In this document: one piece after another, positions 22,390 through 30,625 of the stretch | Position numbering within the stretch: the first letter of the stretch is position 1 | Layout: each line of letters opens with the position of its first letter | DNA from: DATDFB01 sp036522835 | GTDB taxonomy: Bacteria; Acidobacteriota; Thermoanaerobaculia; Gp7-AA8 | Assembly (NCBI GenBank): GCA_036522835.1 | Contig: DATDFB010000057.1 | Location: forward strand, 1 to 64,000 | Length of the DNA: 64,000 nucleotides | Direction: 5' to 3' | Program-made: the position numbers and the translations under genes | The notes under the pieces: generated by a model | Told to the model about the DNA's origin: nothing | The model's database searches: none | The model's input: only the letters and a program-made list of their open reading frames with translations

Positions 22390-23715
22390 TCATGCCGAGG
22401 CGATCACTTTCAACTCGACGAGGATCGGCGTCGGCAGGGAATCGACGCCGACCGTCGTCCGCGTCGGCTGGATCTTTCCGAGCGTCTCCGCGTAGACGCG
22501 GTTGAAGCGCTCGAAGTCGCGCTTCATGTCGGTGAGGTAGACGGTGACGTCGAGAACTTTGTCGAGCGAGCTGCCGGCCTCCTCGAGGATCGCCCTGACG
22601 TTCGCGATCGTCGCGCGCGTCTGCGTCTCGATGTCGGGCGCCGGCACCTCTCCCGTCCCCGGTTTGCGCGGGCCGACGCCGGAGAGGAAGAGGAGGTTGC
22701 CGACGCGGCGCGCGTGCGGGTATGGGCCGACCGGCGGCGGCGCCTTCGGCGTGACGAGCACCTCAGGCGTCTCTTCGCCGGGCGGCGGCGCGGCTGCGGC
22801 GAGAACGTTGTGCGTCTCCAGTCCCGTGCCGCTCGACTGCGCGAAGGTGATCGGCGCCCCTTCGTCGAACTCCTTCTCCCACTCGATCTCTTTCTGCGGG
22901 TTCGGCGTCAGCTCGACGATGGCGTTGCCGGTGCCCCACACCGGCTGGTAGTCCCACACCTTGCCGTCGTAGCGGTTGTGCTCTCCCATCAGCGCGGCCA
23001 GCCACCAGATGGCCTTGAAGCCCATGTCGGCGTTCGCTTCGCGGGCGAAGTCGCGCGCGACCTGGGCCACGTCCTCGAGCCGCCCCTCGCCGAGCATCTC
23101 CAGGATCTTGCGGTTCCACTCGTCGTCCTTCGCCGAGGAGACGCGGTCGTGGGCCGGGTCGATGTCGCCGACTTCGTAGCGGTTGGAGAGGTTCGTGACG
23201 ACGACGACGACGGTTTTCTTGCCGTAGTGGTCGATGGCCGCGCGGCCGGCCATGCCGAGGGCGCGCGTCTCCTCGCGCTCCGCGTAGATGTTGCAGGACA
23301 CGACGGAGGCGGGGACGGCGTTGTCCGGATTGAGGAGCTTCAGCGCCACGACGGTGCCGGTGTCGATCGGAAAGCCGTGATAGCTCACCTCCGCCGCCTG
23401 CATGCCGTTCTGTTTGCAGATCGCGCAGTAGAGTTTTCCGAATTCCGGATCGACGCGGAACTCGTAGGGGATCTCGCCGAACTGGTACCAGTTCTGATCG
23501 ACGAGGATCCACTTCGGCGCGGGGTCGGTCTGGAAGAGGTGGCCGATGACGGAGAACCACTGCGTGGAGTAGACGAGGATCAGCTCCGCGCCCGACGCGG
23601 CGATCTCGCGGCCGACGGCCTCGTAGCTCGCACGCAGCGACGCCCAGCCGGGGCTCTTCTCCGGCGCGAGCAGGACGTGGGGTTGGCCGGGGACGAGATA
23701 AGCCTTCTGGATCAT
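22390..23715 (-). CDS. LigB-type ring-cleavage dioxygenase fused to a RidA/YjgF domain
   Basis: A 441-residue two-domain protein. Residues about 1-285 resemble class III extradiol dioxygenases (LigB fold, 2-aminophenol 1,6-dioxygenase group). In the frame read from the GTG at 23721, His15 (GQPHVLL) and His61 (VIGHLF) have the spacing of the iron ligands, and a later Glu (LMGEHNRYDG) can be the third. The usual LSH motif with its acid-base His reads NLSNRYEV. Residues about 325-441 are a RidA domain (VGPYPHARRVGNLLFLSGV, ending PTRTTVGVDSLPTPILVEL) with the conserved Arg. In aminophenol and anthranilate catabolism, RidA-like enzymes act as 2-aminomuconate deaminases. I prefer ATG 23715; GTG 23721 is possible. 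Confidence 0.8.
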   Translation of the reverse strand: MIQKAYLVPGQPHVLLAPEKSPGWASLRASYEAVGREIAASGAELILVYSTQWFSVIGHLFQTDPAPKWILVDQNWYQFGEIPYEFRVDPEFGKLYCAICKQNGMQAAEVSYHGFPIDTGTVVALKLLNPDNAVPASVVSCNIYAEREETRALGMAGRAAIDHYGKKTVVVVVTNLSNRYEVGDIDPAHDRVSSAKDDEWNRKILEMLGEGRLEDVAQVARDFAREANADMGFKAIWWLAALMGEHNRYDGKVWDYQPVWGTGNAIVELTPNPQKEIEWEKEFDEGAPITFAQSSGTGLETHNVLAAAAPPPGEETPEVLVTPKAPPPVGPYPHARRVGNLLFLSGVGPRKPGTGEVPAPDIETQTRATIANVRAILEEAGSSLDKVLDVTVYLTDMKRDFERFNRVYAETLGKIQPTRTTVGVDSLPTPILVELKVIASA

Positions 23716-23717
23716 GG

Positions 23718-23832
23718 CCACGGAAAATTAGAACGCAGAATGCGAATGCAGAATGAAGAAAACGGAGTCCGTTGGCCAAGGCGCTCCGGTTTTCTCAATT
23801 CTGCATTCGCATTCTGCGTTCTGAATTTCCTT
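23718..23832. repeat. P3 palindromic element, second long copy
   Basis: Arms of about 43 bases starting CCACGGAAAATTAGAACGC and ending CAGAATGAAGAAAA. The opposing arm reads TTTTCTCAATTCTGC and onwards. The centre (CGGAGTCCG and GGCGCTCCGG) differs completely from the copy at 20235-20334. It ends 2 bases before the ATG of the dioxygenase gene and begins 3 bases past the aldolase stop. Confidence 0.92.
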
Positions 23833-23835
23833 GAT

Positions 23836-24516
23836 TTAGTGGACGTACGTCTCCCGCTCGACGACGTCTTTCCGCGACTGGATGATCGACGTCGCGAGCA
23901 GCGCGCGCCGGCCGATCTCGTCCCACTGCGCGGTGCGCACGAGGTCCGGTACGGCGAGCGACGAGCCGAGGTTGACGGCGACGCAGCCGGCGTCGAGGTA
24001 GGGCTCGATCATGTCGAGGGCCACGGGGCCGCCGGCGAGCATCTGCACGTCGCGGATGGGGCCGCGGATGGTGCGGATGTAATCGGGGCCGCCGAGGTGC
24101 GGTGCCGGGTAGACCTTGACGATGTCGGCGCCCGCTTCCCAGGCGCGGATGATCTCGGTCGGCGTGGCCGCGCCGGCGATGGAGAGGAGGTCGTTCTCCG
24201 TCGCGTACTCGATGATCTGGTAGTCGGTGTGCGGCGAGACGATCACGTGCGCGCCGGCGCGGCGGGCCAGCGCGGCGTCGTTGGCGCTGCGCACGGTGCC
24301 GGCGGCGATGACTACGTCGGCCGCGGCGTAGCGAGCGGCGAGCTTGGCGATGAGCTCGAAGGCGTCAGGCGTGGTGAGCGTGACCTCGATGATGCGCACG
24401 CCGTTGCGCGCGTACGCGTCCGCCACGGCCTCGGCCGCCTCGGCGGAGTTTTCACGGACGACGCCGATGATCTGCTCGGTGCGGGCTTTTTCGAAAAGTT
24501 CGGTGCGGAGGGACAT
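23836..24516 (-). CDS. KDPG/KHG aldolase family protein
   Basis: A 226-residue class I aldolase of the Eda family. Catalytic Glu lies in GVRIIEVTLTTPDAF and the Schiff-base Lys in GADIVKVYPAPHLGGP; AAGTVRSANDAALARRAGA and IAGAATPTEIIRAWEAGAD are also typical. Eda enzymes cleave 2-keto-3-deoxy-6-phosphogluconate or 4-hydroxy-2-oxoglutarate to pyruvate plus an aldehyde. The C-terminal 25 residues extend beyond the common core. It lies between a Ser/Thr kinase gene (9 bases upstream) and the dioxygenase fusion, so a role in the lower part of an aromatic or amino-acid pathway is as likely as Entner-Doudoroff metabolism. Confidence 0.85.
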   Translation of the reverse strand: MSLRTELFEKARTEQIIGVVRENSAEAAEAVADAYARNGVRIIEVTLTTPDAFELIAKLAARYAAADVVIAAGTVRSANDAALARRAGAHVIVSPHTDYQIIEYATENDLLSIAGAATPTEIIRAWEAGADIVKVYPAPHLGGPDYIRTIRGPIRDVQMLAGGPVALDMIEPYLDAGCVAVNLGSSLAVPDLVRTAQWDEIGRRALLATSIIQSRKDVVERETYVH

Positions 24517-24525
24517 GGCCGAATT

Positions 24526-26796
24526 CTAGTTCAACCGCGCGGCCAGGTCCCTGAACTCCGTCTCCTCCCGCAACACATCCAGCCGCGGATCGACCTCGAT
24601 GAACACCAGCCACGCGCTCCGGTCCTCGTACGCCTCCCGCAGCTTCGCCAGCGCGGCCGCCTTCTCGCCCAACCCCGCATAAATGATCGCGATGTCGTAC
24701 GGCGAGATGTAGCGCGTCTTGGCCTGCTCCGAGAGCATCGTCAGGATCAGCTCCGCCTCCCGCCGCTGACCGGCAATGGCGCGGGTGTGGCCGAGCATGG
24801 CCAGCAAGATCGGCACGCGGTCCGTCTCCAGCGCGCGCTGGAACGACTGCAACGCCTCCTCGTAGCGGCCCTGCTGCCCCAAGGCCATGCCGCGCCAGGC
24901 CTGGGCGGGGATGAACTTCTCGTCGAGCTCCAGCGCCTTCTCGAAGCGGCCGATGGCGGACTCGTAATCGCGCGCGAAATAGAACGGCCAGCCGCTGTGC
25001 ACGAAGATGATGCGCGACAGCGGATCGAGCTCCACCGCCTTCTTCACCTGCTCGAGCGACGCGTCGAAGCGGCCGCGCGCGCAGAGGAGCATGGCGTAGC
25101 CGTCGTGCGCCGTCGCGTAGTTCGGATTCAGCTTGATGGCGCTCGTGTACGCCGCCTCCGCCCCCTCCCAATCCCACTCGTACCACCACTTCACCGCCGC
25201 CAGCGACGCCCACGCCTCCGCGAGCGACCCGTCGATCTTCAGCGCCTGCTCGGCCGCCGCCTTCGCCTTCGGCATGGCCTCGCGCGGCGGCAGCGGGATG
25301 TTCGTCGCCAGCGTCATGAGGCTGTCGGCCAGCCCGGCGTACGCGCCGGCGAACGACGGATCGCTCTCGATGGCCTCCTGGAAGTGGACGATCCCCTTCT
25401 TCAGACTCTCCTCGGTGCGCTTGTTCCACTGATAGCGCCCCTTGAGATAGAGCTGGTACGCCTCCGTGTTTTTCGTCGACGTCTTGCGCAGCCGCTTCTT
25501 CTCCGCGCCGGTGAGGCGGATGCGCAGCGCTTCGGCGATCTCCTGCGACATCTCTTCCTGCAGCGTGACGAGGTCGGCGATCTGGCGGTTGTACTGCTCG
25601 CCCCAGAGGTGCGCGCCATCGAGGGAGTCGACCAGCTCGACGTTGATGACGATGCGGTCGCCGACGTGCTTCACCCGCCCGCTCAACACCGCGCGCACGC
25701 GCAGGTCGCGGCCGACGGCGCGCGGGTCGACTTCGCGGCCTTTGTAGCGGAACACGGTGCTGCGCGCCATCACCTTGAGCTTCGGCAGTTGCGAGAGCTT
25801 GTTGATGACACCCTCGGTCACGCCGTCGGAGAGATAGTCGGTCTCGGCGTCGGCGCCGCCGTTCTGGAACGGCAGGACGGCGATGGAGTCGATGGCTTTC
25901 GACTTCCGCGTGCGCGGGCGCGGCAGCAGGTCGATGCGCGTCGTGGAGCTCGACGAGATCGCGCGCAGCGTCAGCGCCAGGTCGCGCGCGGACTGAAACC
26001 GCTGCAGCGGGTTCTTTTCCACGCACCCTTCGATGACGCGCTGGAACTCCGGCGGCACGGCCTCGGCCAGCTCGTCACGCGAGACGTCTTCCTTGAGAAT
26101 GGCCGCGATCGTGGCCGCGCCGGAGCCGCGCTGGAACGGCTTCTTCGACGTGACCATCTCGTAGAGGATGCAGCCGAGGGAAAAGATGTCCGCAGTGCCG
26201 TCGACCGCCTCGCCCTTGAGCTGTTCCGGCGCCATGTAGGCGAGCGTCCCCACGATCGTCCCCGGATCGGTGCGGAACTTCCGCGTCGGCAGGTTGCCGG
26301 TGTCCTCGCCGGTGAGGTACGGGTCGGTCTGGGCGAGGCCGAAGTCGAGGATCTTGATGCGCCCTTCGCGCGTGAGGAAGACGTTCTCCGGCTTGAGATC
26401 GCGGTGGACCACGGCGCGCGAGTGCGCCGCCGCCAGGCCTTCGGCGATCTCCGCGCCGATGTCGACCGCGGCGCGCCATTCGATGATCGCGTTCGCGAGC
26501 CGGGCGCGCAGCGTCTCCCCTTCGAGCAGCTCCGTGACGACGAAGAAGGTGCCGTCCTGGTCGCCGTAGTCGAAGATGGAGAGGACGTTCGGGTGCGACA
26601 GCGACGCGATGGCGCGCGCCTCGCGCTCGAAGCGCGCCAGGGCATCGGCGTCGCGCGCGGAATCGGGCAGCAGCACCTTGATGGCCACGTCGCGGCCGAG
26701 GCGGGGGTCGCGGCCGCGGTAGACCGCACCCATCCCTCCCTCGCCGAGGAGCGTAAGAACTTCGTACGGACCGACGCGGGAGCCTGAAGCCAGCAT
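24526..26796 (-). CDS. Ser/Thr protein kinase with TolB-like and TPR domains
   Basis: A 756-residue eukaryotic-like kinase. The start MLASGSRVGPYEVL at 26796 is chosen; the longer frame overlaps the divergent GTPase. Kinase domain (about 7-270): LLGEGGMGAVYRG, AIKVLLP, HRDLKPENV, KILDFGLAQ and MAPEQLKG, so all catalytic motifs are intact. Next is a TolB_N/adenylate-cyclase-associated domain (SIAVLPFQNGGADAETDYLS through VNVELVDSLDGAHLWGEQYN), then TPR-like repeats to the end. No membrane span is evident between kinase and TolB-like domain, so it is probably cytoplasmic. This architecture is common in Acidobacteriota. Targets unknown; the divergent MglA-type GTPase is a candidate neighbour. 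Confidence 0.92.
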   Translation of the reverse strand: MLASGSRVGPYEVLTLLGEGGMGAVYRGRDPRLGRDVAIKVLLPDSARDADALARFEREARAIASLSHPNVLSIFDYGDQDGTFFVVTELLEGETLRARLANAIIEWRAAVDIGAEIAEGLAAAHSRAVVHRDLKPENVFLTREGRIKILDFGLAQTDPYLTGEDTGNLPTRKFRTDPGTIVGTLAYMAPEQLKGEAVDGTADIFSLGCILYEMVTSKKPFQRGSGAATIAAILKEDVSRDELAEAVPPEFQRVIEGCVEKNPLQRFQSARDLALTLRAISSSSTTRIDLLPRPRTRKSKAIDSIAVLPFQNGGADAETDYLSDGVTEGVINKLSQLPKLKVMARSTVFRYKGREVDPRAVGRDLRVRAVLSGRVKHVGDRIVINVELVDSLDGAHLWGEQYNRQIADLVTLQEEMSQEIAEALRIRLTGAEKKRLRKTSTKNTEAYQLYLKGRYQWNKRTEESLKKGIVHFQEAIESDPSFAGAYAGLADSLMTLATNIPLPPREAMPKAKAAAEQALKIDGSLAEAWASLAAVKWWYEWDWEGAEAAYTSAIKLNPNYATAHDGYAMLLCARGRFDASLEQVKKAVELDPLSRIIFVHSGWPFYFARDYESAIGRFEKALELDEKFIPAQAWRGMALGQQGRYEEALQSFQRALETDRVPILLAMLGHTRAIAGQRREAELILTMLSEQAKTRYISPYDIAIIYAGLGEKAAALAKLREAYEDRSAWLVFIEVDPRLDVLREETEFRDLAARLN

Positions 26797-26827
26797 GCCG
26801 AGCGGTCCAATGCTAATCTTTTCCGCA

Positions 26828-27727
26828 ATGGTCCTCATTAACAAAGCGATTAACGAAGTGACGGTGAAGCTCGTCTATTACGGACCCGGTCTGTGCGGGA
26901 AGACGACCAACCTGGAGAAGATCTACGGAAACCCGAAGCTCGAGAACAAAGGGAAGATGATCTCGATGTCGACGGAGACGGACCGAACGCTCTTTTTCGA
27001 CTTCATGCCGATGGAGCTCGGCACGATCGGCGGCCAGAAAGTGCGCGTGCAGCTCTACACCGTGCCGGGGCAGGTGTTCTACGACGCCACGCGCAAGCTC
27101 GTGCTGCGCGGCGCGGACGGCGTGGTCTTCGTGGCCGACTCGCAGTCGTCGATGCGGGAGTCGAACCTCCAATCGCTCGAGAACCTGATCACGAACCTGC
27201 GCCTCAACCGCATCGATCCGCAGAAAATCGCGCTCGTCTTTCAGTACAACAAGCGCGACCTGCCGAACGTCGACAGCGTCGAGGACATGAACGGATACCT
27301 GCATCCCGACGGCATTCCGGTCGTCGAGGCGGCGGCGATCAACGGCACCGGAGTGACGGCCACGCTGCGCACGGCGGTGGCGCGGATCCTCGACAACCTG
27401 AAGAAGGGCGTCGACACGACGCTGCACGAGGAGCCGGAGCTGGCGCCGCCGGACTTGAGCGTGGGGCTGTCGGGAAAACCTGTCGATCCGTTCGCACCAG
27501 TCGACGAAGAGCCATTCGAGGCCGATGTCGCCGTGGCGGTGGCCGAGGAGGAGACGGAGGACCCGTTCGCGGCGCCGGCGGCGGAGATCCACGACACGGG
27601 CGCCGAGCGCGCCGAGCTCGAGGCCATGCTGGCGGGGGCGCGCGAGGTCGTGGCCTCGCTCGAAGCCGCGCTCGAGAAAGCGCGCCACCAGGAACGGCGG
27701 CTCGCGGATAAACTCGGCGCGCTTTGA
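26828..27727 (+). CDS. mglA: MglA-type Ras-like GTPase with C-terminal extension
   Basis: A small GTPase of the MglA/gliding family. The P-loop is GPGLCGKTTNLEKI, the G3 region reads TVPGQVFYDATRK (TxPGQ instead of the usual DxxGQ, as in Myxococcus MglA), and G4 is NKRDLP. The core (about 1-195) is followed by a roughly 100-residue extension: an acidic Pro/Glu-rich stretch, then a coiled coil (AELEAMLAGAREVVASLEAA). Family members set cell polarity or motility. It starts 31 bases from the divergent kinase and overlaps the methyltransferase (TTGA), so it heads the bacillithiol operon. The start at 26828 gives the canonical MVLINKAINE N-terminus. Confidence 0.92.
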   Translation: MVLINKAINEVTVKLVYYGPGLCGKTTNLEKIYGNPKLENKGKMISMSTETDRTLFFDFMPMELGTIGGQKVRVQLYTVPGQVFYDATRKLVLRGADGVVFVADSQSSMRESNLQSLENLITNLRLNRIDPQKIALVFQYNKRDLPNVDSVEDMNGYLHPDGIPVVEAAAINGTGVTATLRTAVARILDNLKKGVDTTLHEEPELAPPDLSVGLSGKPVDPFAPVDEEPFEADVAVAVAEEETEDPFAAPAAEIHDTGAERAELEAMLAGAREVVASLEAALEKARHQERRLADKLGAL

Positions 27728-28425
27728 CCTGGTTCCACGAATGGTTCGGCGAGGAGTACCTCGCGCTCTACTCGCATCGTGACGACGACGAGGCGAGGCA
27801 GCAGGTCGTCTTCTTCAAAGAGCATTGCGGCGCCGTGCGCGGGCCGCTCCTCGACCTCGCCTGCGGCAAGGGGCGGCACATCGCCGAGCTGCGCGCCGCC
27901 GGCTATGGCGCGGTCGGCTGCGACCTCTCCTTCACGCTGCTGCGCACCGGCCGCGCCGAGTACGGGCCGCTCCCGGTGGCGCGCGCGGACATGCGCGCGC
28001 TGCCGTTCTGCACGGCGGGCTTCGCCGGCCTGGTGAGCTTCTTCACCTCGTTCGGGTACTTCTCGGTTGAGGAGGAAAACGTGGCCGTCGTACGCGAGAT
28101 GGCGCGCGTGCTGGAAAAGGGGGCGGTGTTCCTCTTCGACTACCTGAATCTGCACCGGGAGCTGGAGAAACTGGTGCAGCGCGAGACGCGCGGCGACGTC
28201 ACGATCGAGCGCTGGTTCGACTCGCAGGACCGCTCGTTCAACAAACGGATAACAATCGGACAAAAGCGCTACCTGGAGCGCGTTCGCGGATACGATCTCG
28301 ACGAGATCTCGATGATGTTCACGACGGCGGGCCTGACGATTCGCGCCGCGTTCGGCGATTTCCTCGGTGCGCCGTTCGAAATGAGCTCGCCGCGGCTGAT
28401 CGTGCTGGGGACGAAGAATCGATGA
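27724..28425 (+). CDS. SAM-dependent methyltransferase coupled to bshC
   Basis: A 233-residue class I methyltransferase. Motif I is LLDLACGKGRHIAEL with GAVGCDLSF after it, and a later motif is MARVLEKGAVFLFDYLNL. The start is TTG in a TTGA overlap with mglA, and the stop overlaps bshC as ATGA, so translation is tightly linked to bacillithiol synthesis. In Chlorobium an SAM methyltransferase (NmbA) N-methylates bacillithiol, so this gene is a good candidate for that role or for another thiol modification. Fold: clear. Substrate: inference from position. Confidence 0.85.
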   Translation: MTWFHEWFGEEYLALYSHRDDDEARQQVVFFKEHCGAVRGPLLDLACGKGRHIAELRAAGYGAVGCDLSFTLLRTGRAEYGPLPVARADMRALPFCTAGFAGLVSFFTSFGYFSVEEENVAVVREMARVLEKGAVFLFDYLNLHRELEKLVQRETRGDVTIERWFDSQDRSFNKRITIGQKRYLERVRGYDLDEISMMFTTAGLTIRAAFGDFLGAPFEMSSPRLIVLGTKNR

Positions 28426-29909
28426 CGATTCAGTTCCCGCTGGACTGTTATCCCGGGTTCAACCGATTCGTCCTCGACTGGCTCGGCGGCGATGCGAGGT
28501 TTCTTTGTCGCGGTGCCCACTCGGTAGGGGCGCACGGCGTGCGCCCGCGGCAACTTGCCGACGCGCTGATCGAATCCAACAAACGCTGGGGCCTCTTCGT
28601 CGACGACGACGTCCGCCGCTGGCAACGCGGTGAAGGCATGACCGTCATCGCCGGCCAGCAAACCGGCTTCGCCGGCGGCCCTCTCTACACGCTCGTCAAG
28701 ATCGCCACGCTCGTGCGGATGAAGCGCGACAACGAAGCGCGCGGCATCCCCACCACCGTCTTTTTCTGGCTGGCAACCGAGGATCACGACTTCGCCGAGG
28801 TGGCAAGCGTTGCCTTTCCAGCGGGCGACGCGCGCGCGCAGCGCGACCTCGTCTACCTCCGCGCCGCGCGCGCCGTGGAGACGCGCGACGTCGTCGGCCC
28901 GCAGCCCGTCCCGCCGGTGCTGATCGACGAGCTCCTTGCGTTTTTCAACATGCCGCGGCCGCCGTGGCTGCGCGAAGGGATCTCGTTCCGCGACTCCTTC
29001 GCGGAGCTGATCGCCGGCGTCTTTCCGCGCGACGTCGTGCTCGTCGATGCGCTGCTGCCGGAGCTGCGGCGCGCGGGAGCGCCGCTCTTCGCATCGATCG
29101 TGTCGACGTGGGACGCGATTCAGAGCGCGCTCGCCACGCGCGCCGCCGAGCTGACCGCCGCCGGCTACACGCCGCAAGTCGCGCCGCGCGAGAACGGGCA
29201 GTACACGCTGCTCTACGAGATCGGCGAGCGCGGCAACCGCGAAATCACCGACAAAGCGGCCGTGCCGGAATGGACATCCACGTCGGCGCTCACGCGGCCT
29301 TTGCTGCAGGACTCCGTGCTGCAACCTGACGTCTTCGTCGGCGGGCCGGCCGAGGTCGCGTACTACGCGCAGATCGCGCCGCTGCACGAAATGCTCGGCA
29401 TTGCCATGCCGCGCGTTGCGCTGCGCGCGCACGCGCTCATCGCGCCGAAGCGCATCGCCCGCGCGATCGAGCGCTACGACATCAAACCGGAGGACATCTT
29501 CACGAGCGCGGATGAACTGCTGGCCACGCGCGAGCCGGAAGGCGTCGCCACGATTCGCGAAGCGGCGGAAAAGGGCCGCAAAGAGCTGACGGACGTTTTC
29601 ACGCAGATCGGCGACGTCGCATTTCCCGCCGATCACGCCATTGCCAGAAGAGTCAGCCGCTCCATCGGCCACATCGAGTACCACTTCGACAAGCTCGCCG
29701 AGCGGGCCACGCGCTCGCTCGTGCGCAAGGACCGCGAGCGCTACGCCGCGGTGCGCGAGCTCGTGGCCGCGCTCTTCCCCGACCGCCAGGTGCAGGACCG
29801 CGTCGCCGGCTGGTTTGCCTACTGGAGCGAATCCGGCAACCATCTCGTCGAGCGCTTGATCGAGGAGATCGAGCCGGACAGCGACGTCTGCAGGATCGTG
29901 ACGCTATGA
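28422..29909 (+). CDS. bshC: Bacillithiol synthase BshC (cysteine-adding enzyme)
   Basis: Last step of bacillithiol synthesis: adds cysteine to glucosaminyl-malate. The family hallmarks are VIAGQQTGFAGGPLYTLVKI, FFWLATEDHDFAEV, QDSVLQPDVFVGGPAEVAYY and a C-terminal coiled coil with HIEYHFDKLAERATR. The 495 residues are a little short of the usual 530-540. Near residues 33-42 the frame runs through a P5 palindromic repeat (SVGAHGVRPRQL), which is not part of the family core. It overlaps bshB1 at its end. The enzyme is cytoplasmic. Confidence 0.93.
   Translation: MTIQFPLDCYPGFNRFVLDWLGGDARFLCRGAHSVGAHGVRPRQLADALIESNKRWGLFVDDDVRRWQRGEGMTVIAGQQTGFAGGPLYTLVKIATLVRMKRDNEARGIPTTVFFWLATEDHDFAEVASVAFPAGDARAQRDLVYLRAARAVETRDVVGPQPVPPVLIDELLAFFNMPRPPWLREGISFRDSFAELIAGVFPRDVVLVDALLPELRRAGAPLFASIVSTWDAIQSALATRAAELTAAGYTPQVAPRENGQYTLLYEIGERGNREITDKAAVPEWTSTSALTRPLLQDSVLQPDVFVGGPAEVAYYAQIAPLHEMLGIAMPRVALRAHALIAPKRIARAIERYDIKPEDIFTSADELLATREPEGVATIREAAEKGRKELTDVFTQIGDVAFPADHAIARRVSRSIGHIEYHFDKLAERATRSLVRKDRERYAAVRELVAALFPDRQVQDRVAGWFAYWSESGNHLVERLIEEIEPDSDVCRIVTL
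28522..28550. repeat. P5 palindrome inside bshC
   Basis: GGTAGGGGCGCACGGC followed by GTGCGCCC: one half of the P5 element found in full at 36057-36115. It lies near the 5' end of bshC and is read in frame. Confidence 0.85.
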
Positions 29910-30625
29910 AACCCGTCGACGCCATCTTCTTCGACGCCCATCCCGACGACATCGAGCTCTCCTGCGGCGGCACGATCGTCGACTTCGTCAGCCGCGGCCT
30001 CAGGGTCGGCATCATTGACCTCACCAGCGGCGAGATGGGGACGCGCGGCACGCCCGAGACGCGCCGCCGCGAGGCCTCCGCCTCCGCCGAGATCCTCGGC
30101 GCGTCCTTCCGCGAGCAGCTCGACTTCGGCGACGGCGCCCTCCGCACCGGCCGCGAGGAAGAGCTGCAGATCATCGGCGTCATCCGCAAGTACCGCCCGA
30201 AAATCATCTTCGCGCCGTGGCCCGACGAGCGCCATCCCGACCACGCCCGTGCCGGGCGCCTCATCACCGAGGCGTCGTTCTACGCGGGGCTGCGCGCGCT
30301 GGAGACGGCGCTGCCCGCGCACCGCCCGCAGGTCACGATCTACTACCTGCAGAACTACCTTCCGCCGATCAGCTTCGTCGTCGACGTGTCGAAGGCGTGG
30401 CCGACGAAGATGCGCGCCATCGGCGCCTTCGAGTCGCAGTTCTACAAACCGAATTCGACCGAGCCGGAGACGTTCATCGCCAAGAAGTCGTTTCTCGACA
30501 TGATCGAGGCGCGCGGCCGCCACTTCGGCGCGCTCATCGGCGCGGAGTACGGCGAGGCCTACGTGACGAAGCAGCCGCCGAAGATCGAGGACGTGATCGC
30601 GGCGTACAGCGGGAGGGAACCGTGA
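29906..30625 (+). CDS. bshB1: Bacillithiol biosynthesis deacetylase BshB1
   Basis: Zinc hydrolase of the LmbE/PIG-L family that removes the acetyl group from N-acetylglucosaminyl-malate, the second step of bacillithiol synthesis. The AHPDDIELSCGG motif (about residues 10-22) supplies Asp and zinc ligands, and the third ligand is in DERHPDHARAG. DLTSGEMGTRGTPETRRREA is the BshB1-type signature. Its 239 residues match the family. It overlaps bshC (ATGA) and bshA (GTGA), so the three steps are made in a coupled set. Confidence 0.95.
   Translation: MKPVDAIFFDAHPDDIELSCGGTIVDFVSRGLRVGIIDLTSGEMGTRGTPETRRREASASAEILGASFREQLDFGDGALRTGREEELQIIGVIRKYRPKIIFAPWPDERHPDHARAGRLITEASFYAGLRALETALPAHRPQVTIYYLQNYLPPISFVVDVSKAWPTKMRAIGAFESQFYKPNSTEPETFIAKKSFLDMIEARGRHFGALIGAEYGEAYVTKQPPKIEDVIAAYSGREP

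Noticed and set aside
22306..26787. A 1493-codon open frame on the plus strand across four minus-strand genes
   Set aside because: It is antisense to the kynB, dioxygenase-RidA, aldolase and kinase genes, is extremely Arg/Asp/His-rich and matches no family; it is a by-product of high GC content.
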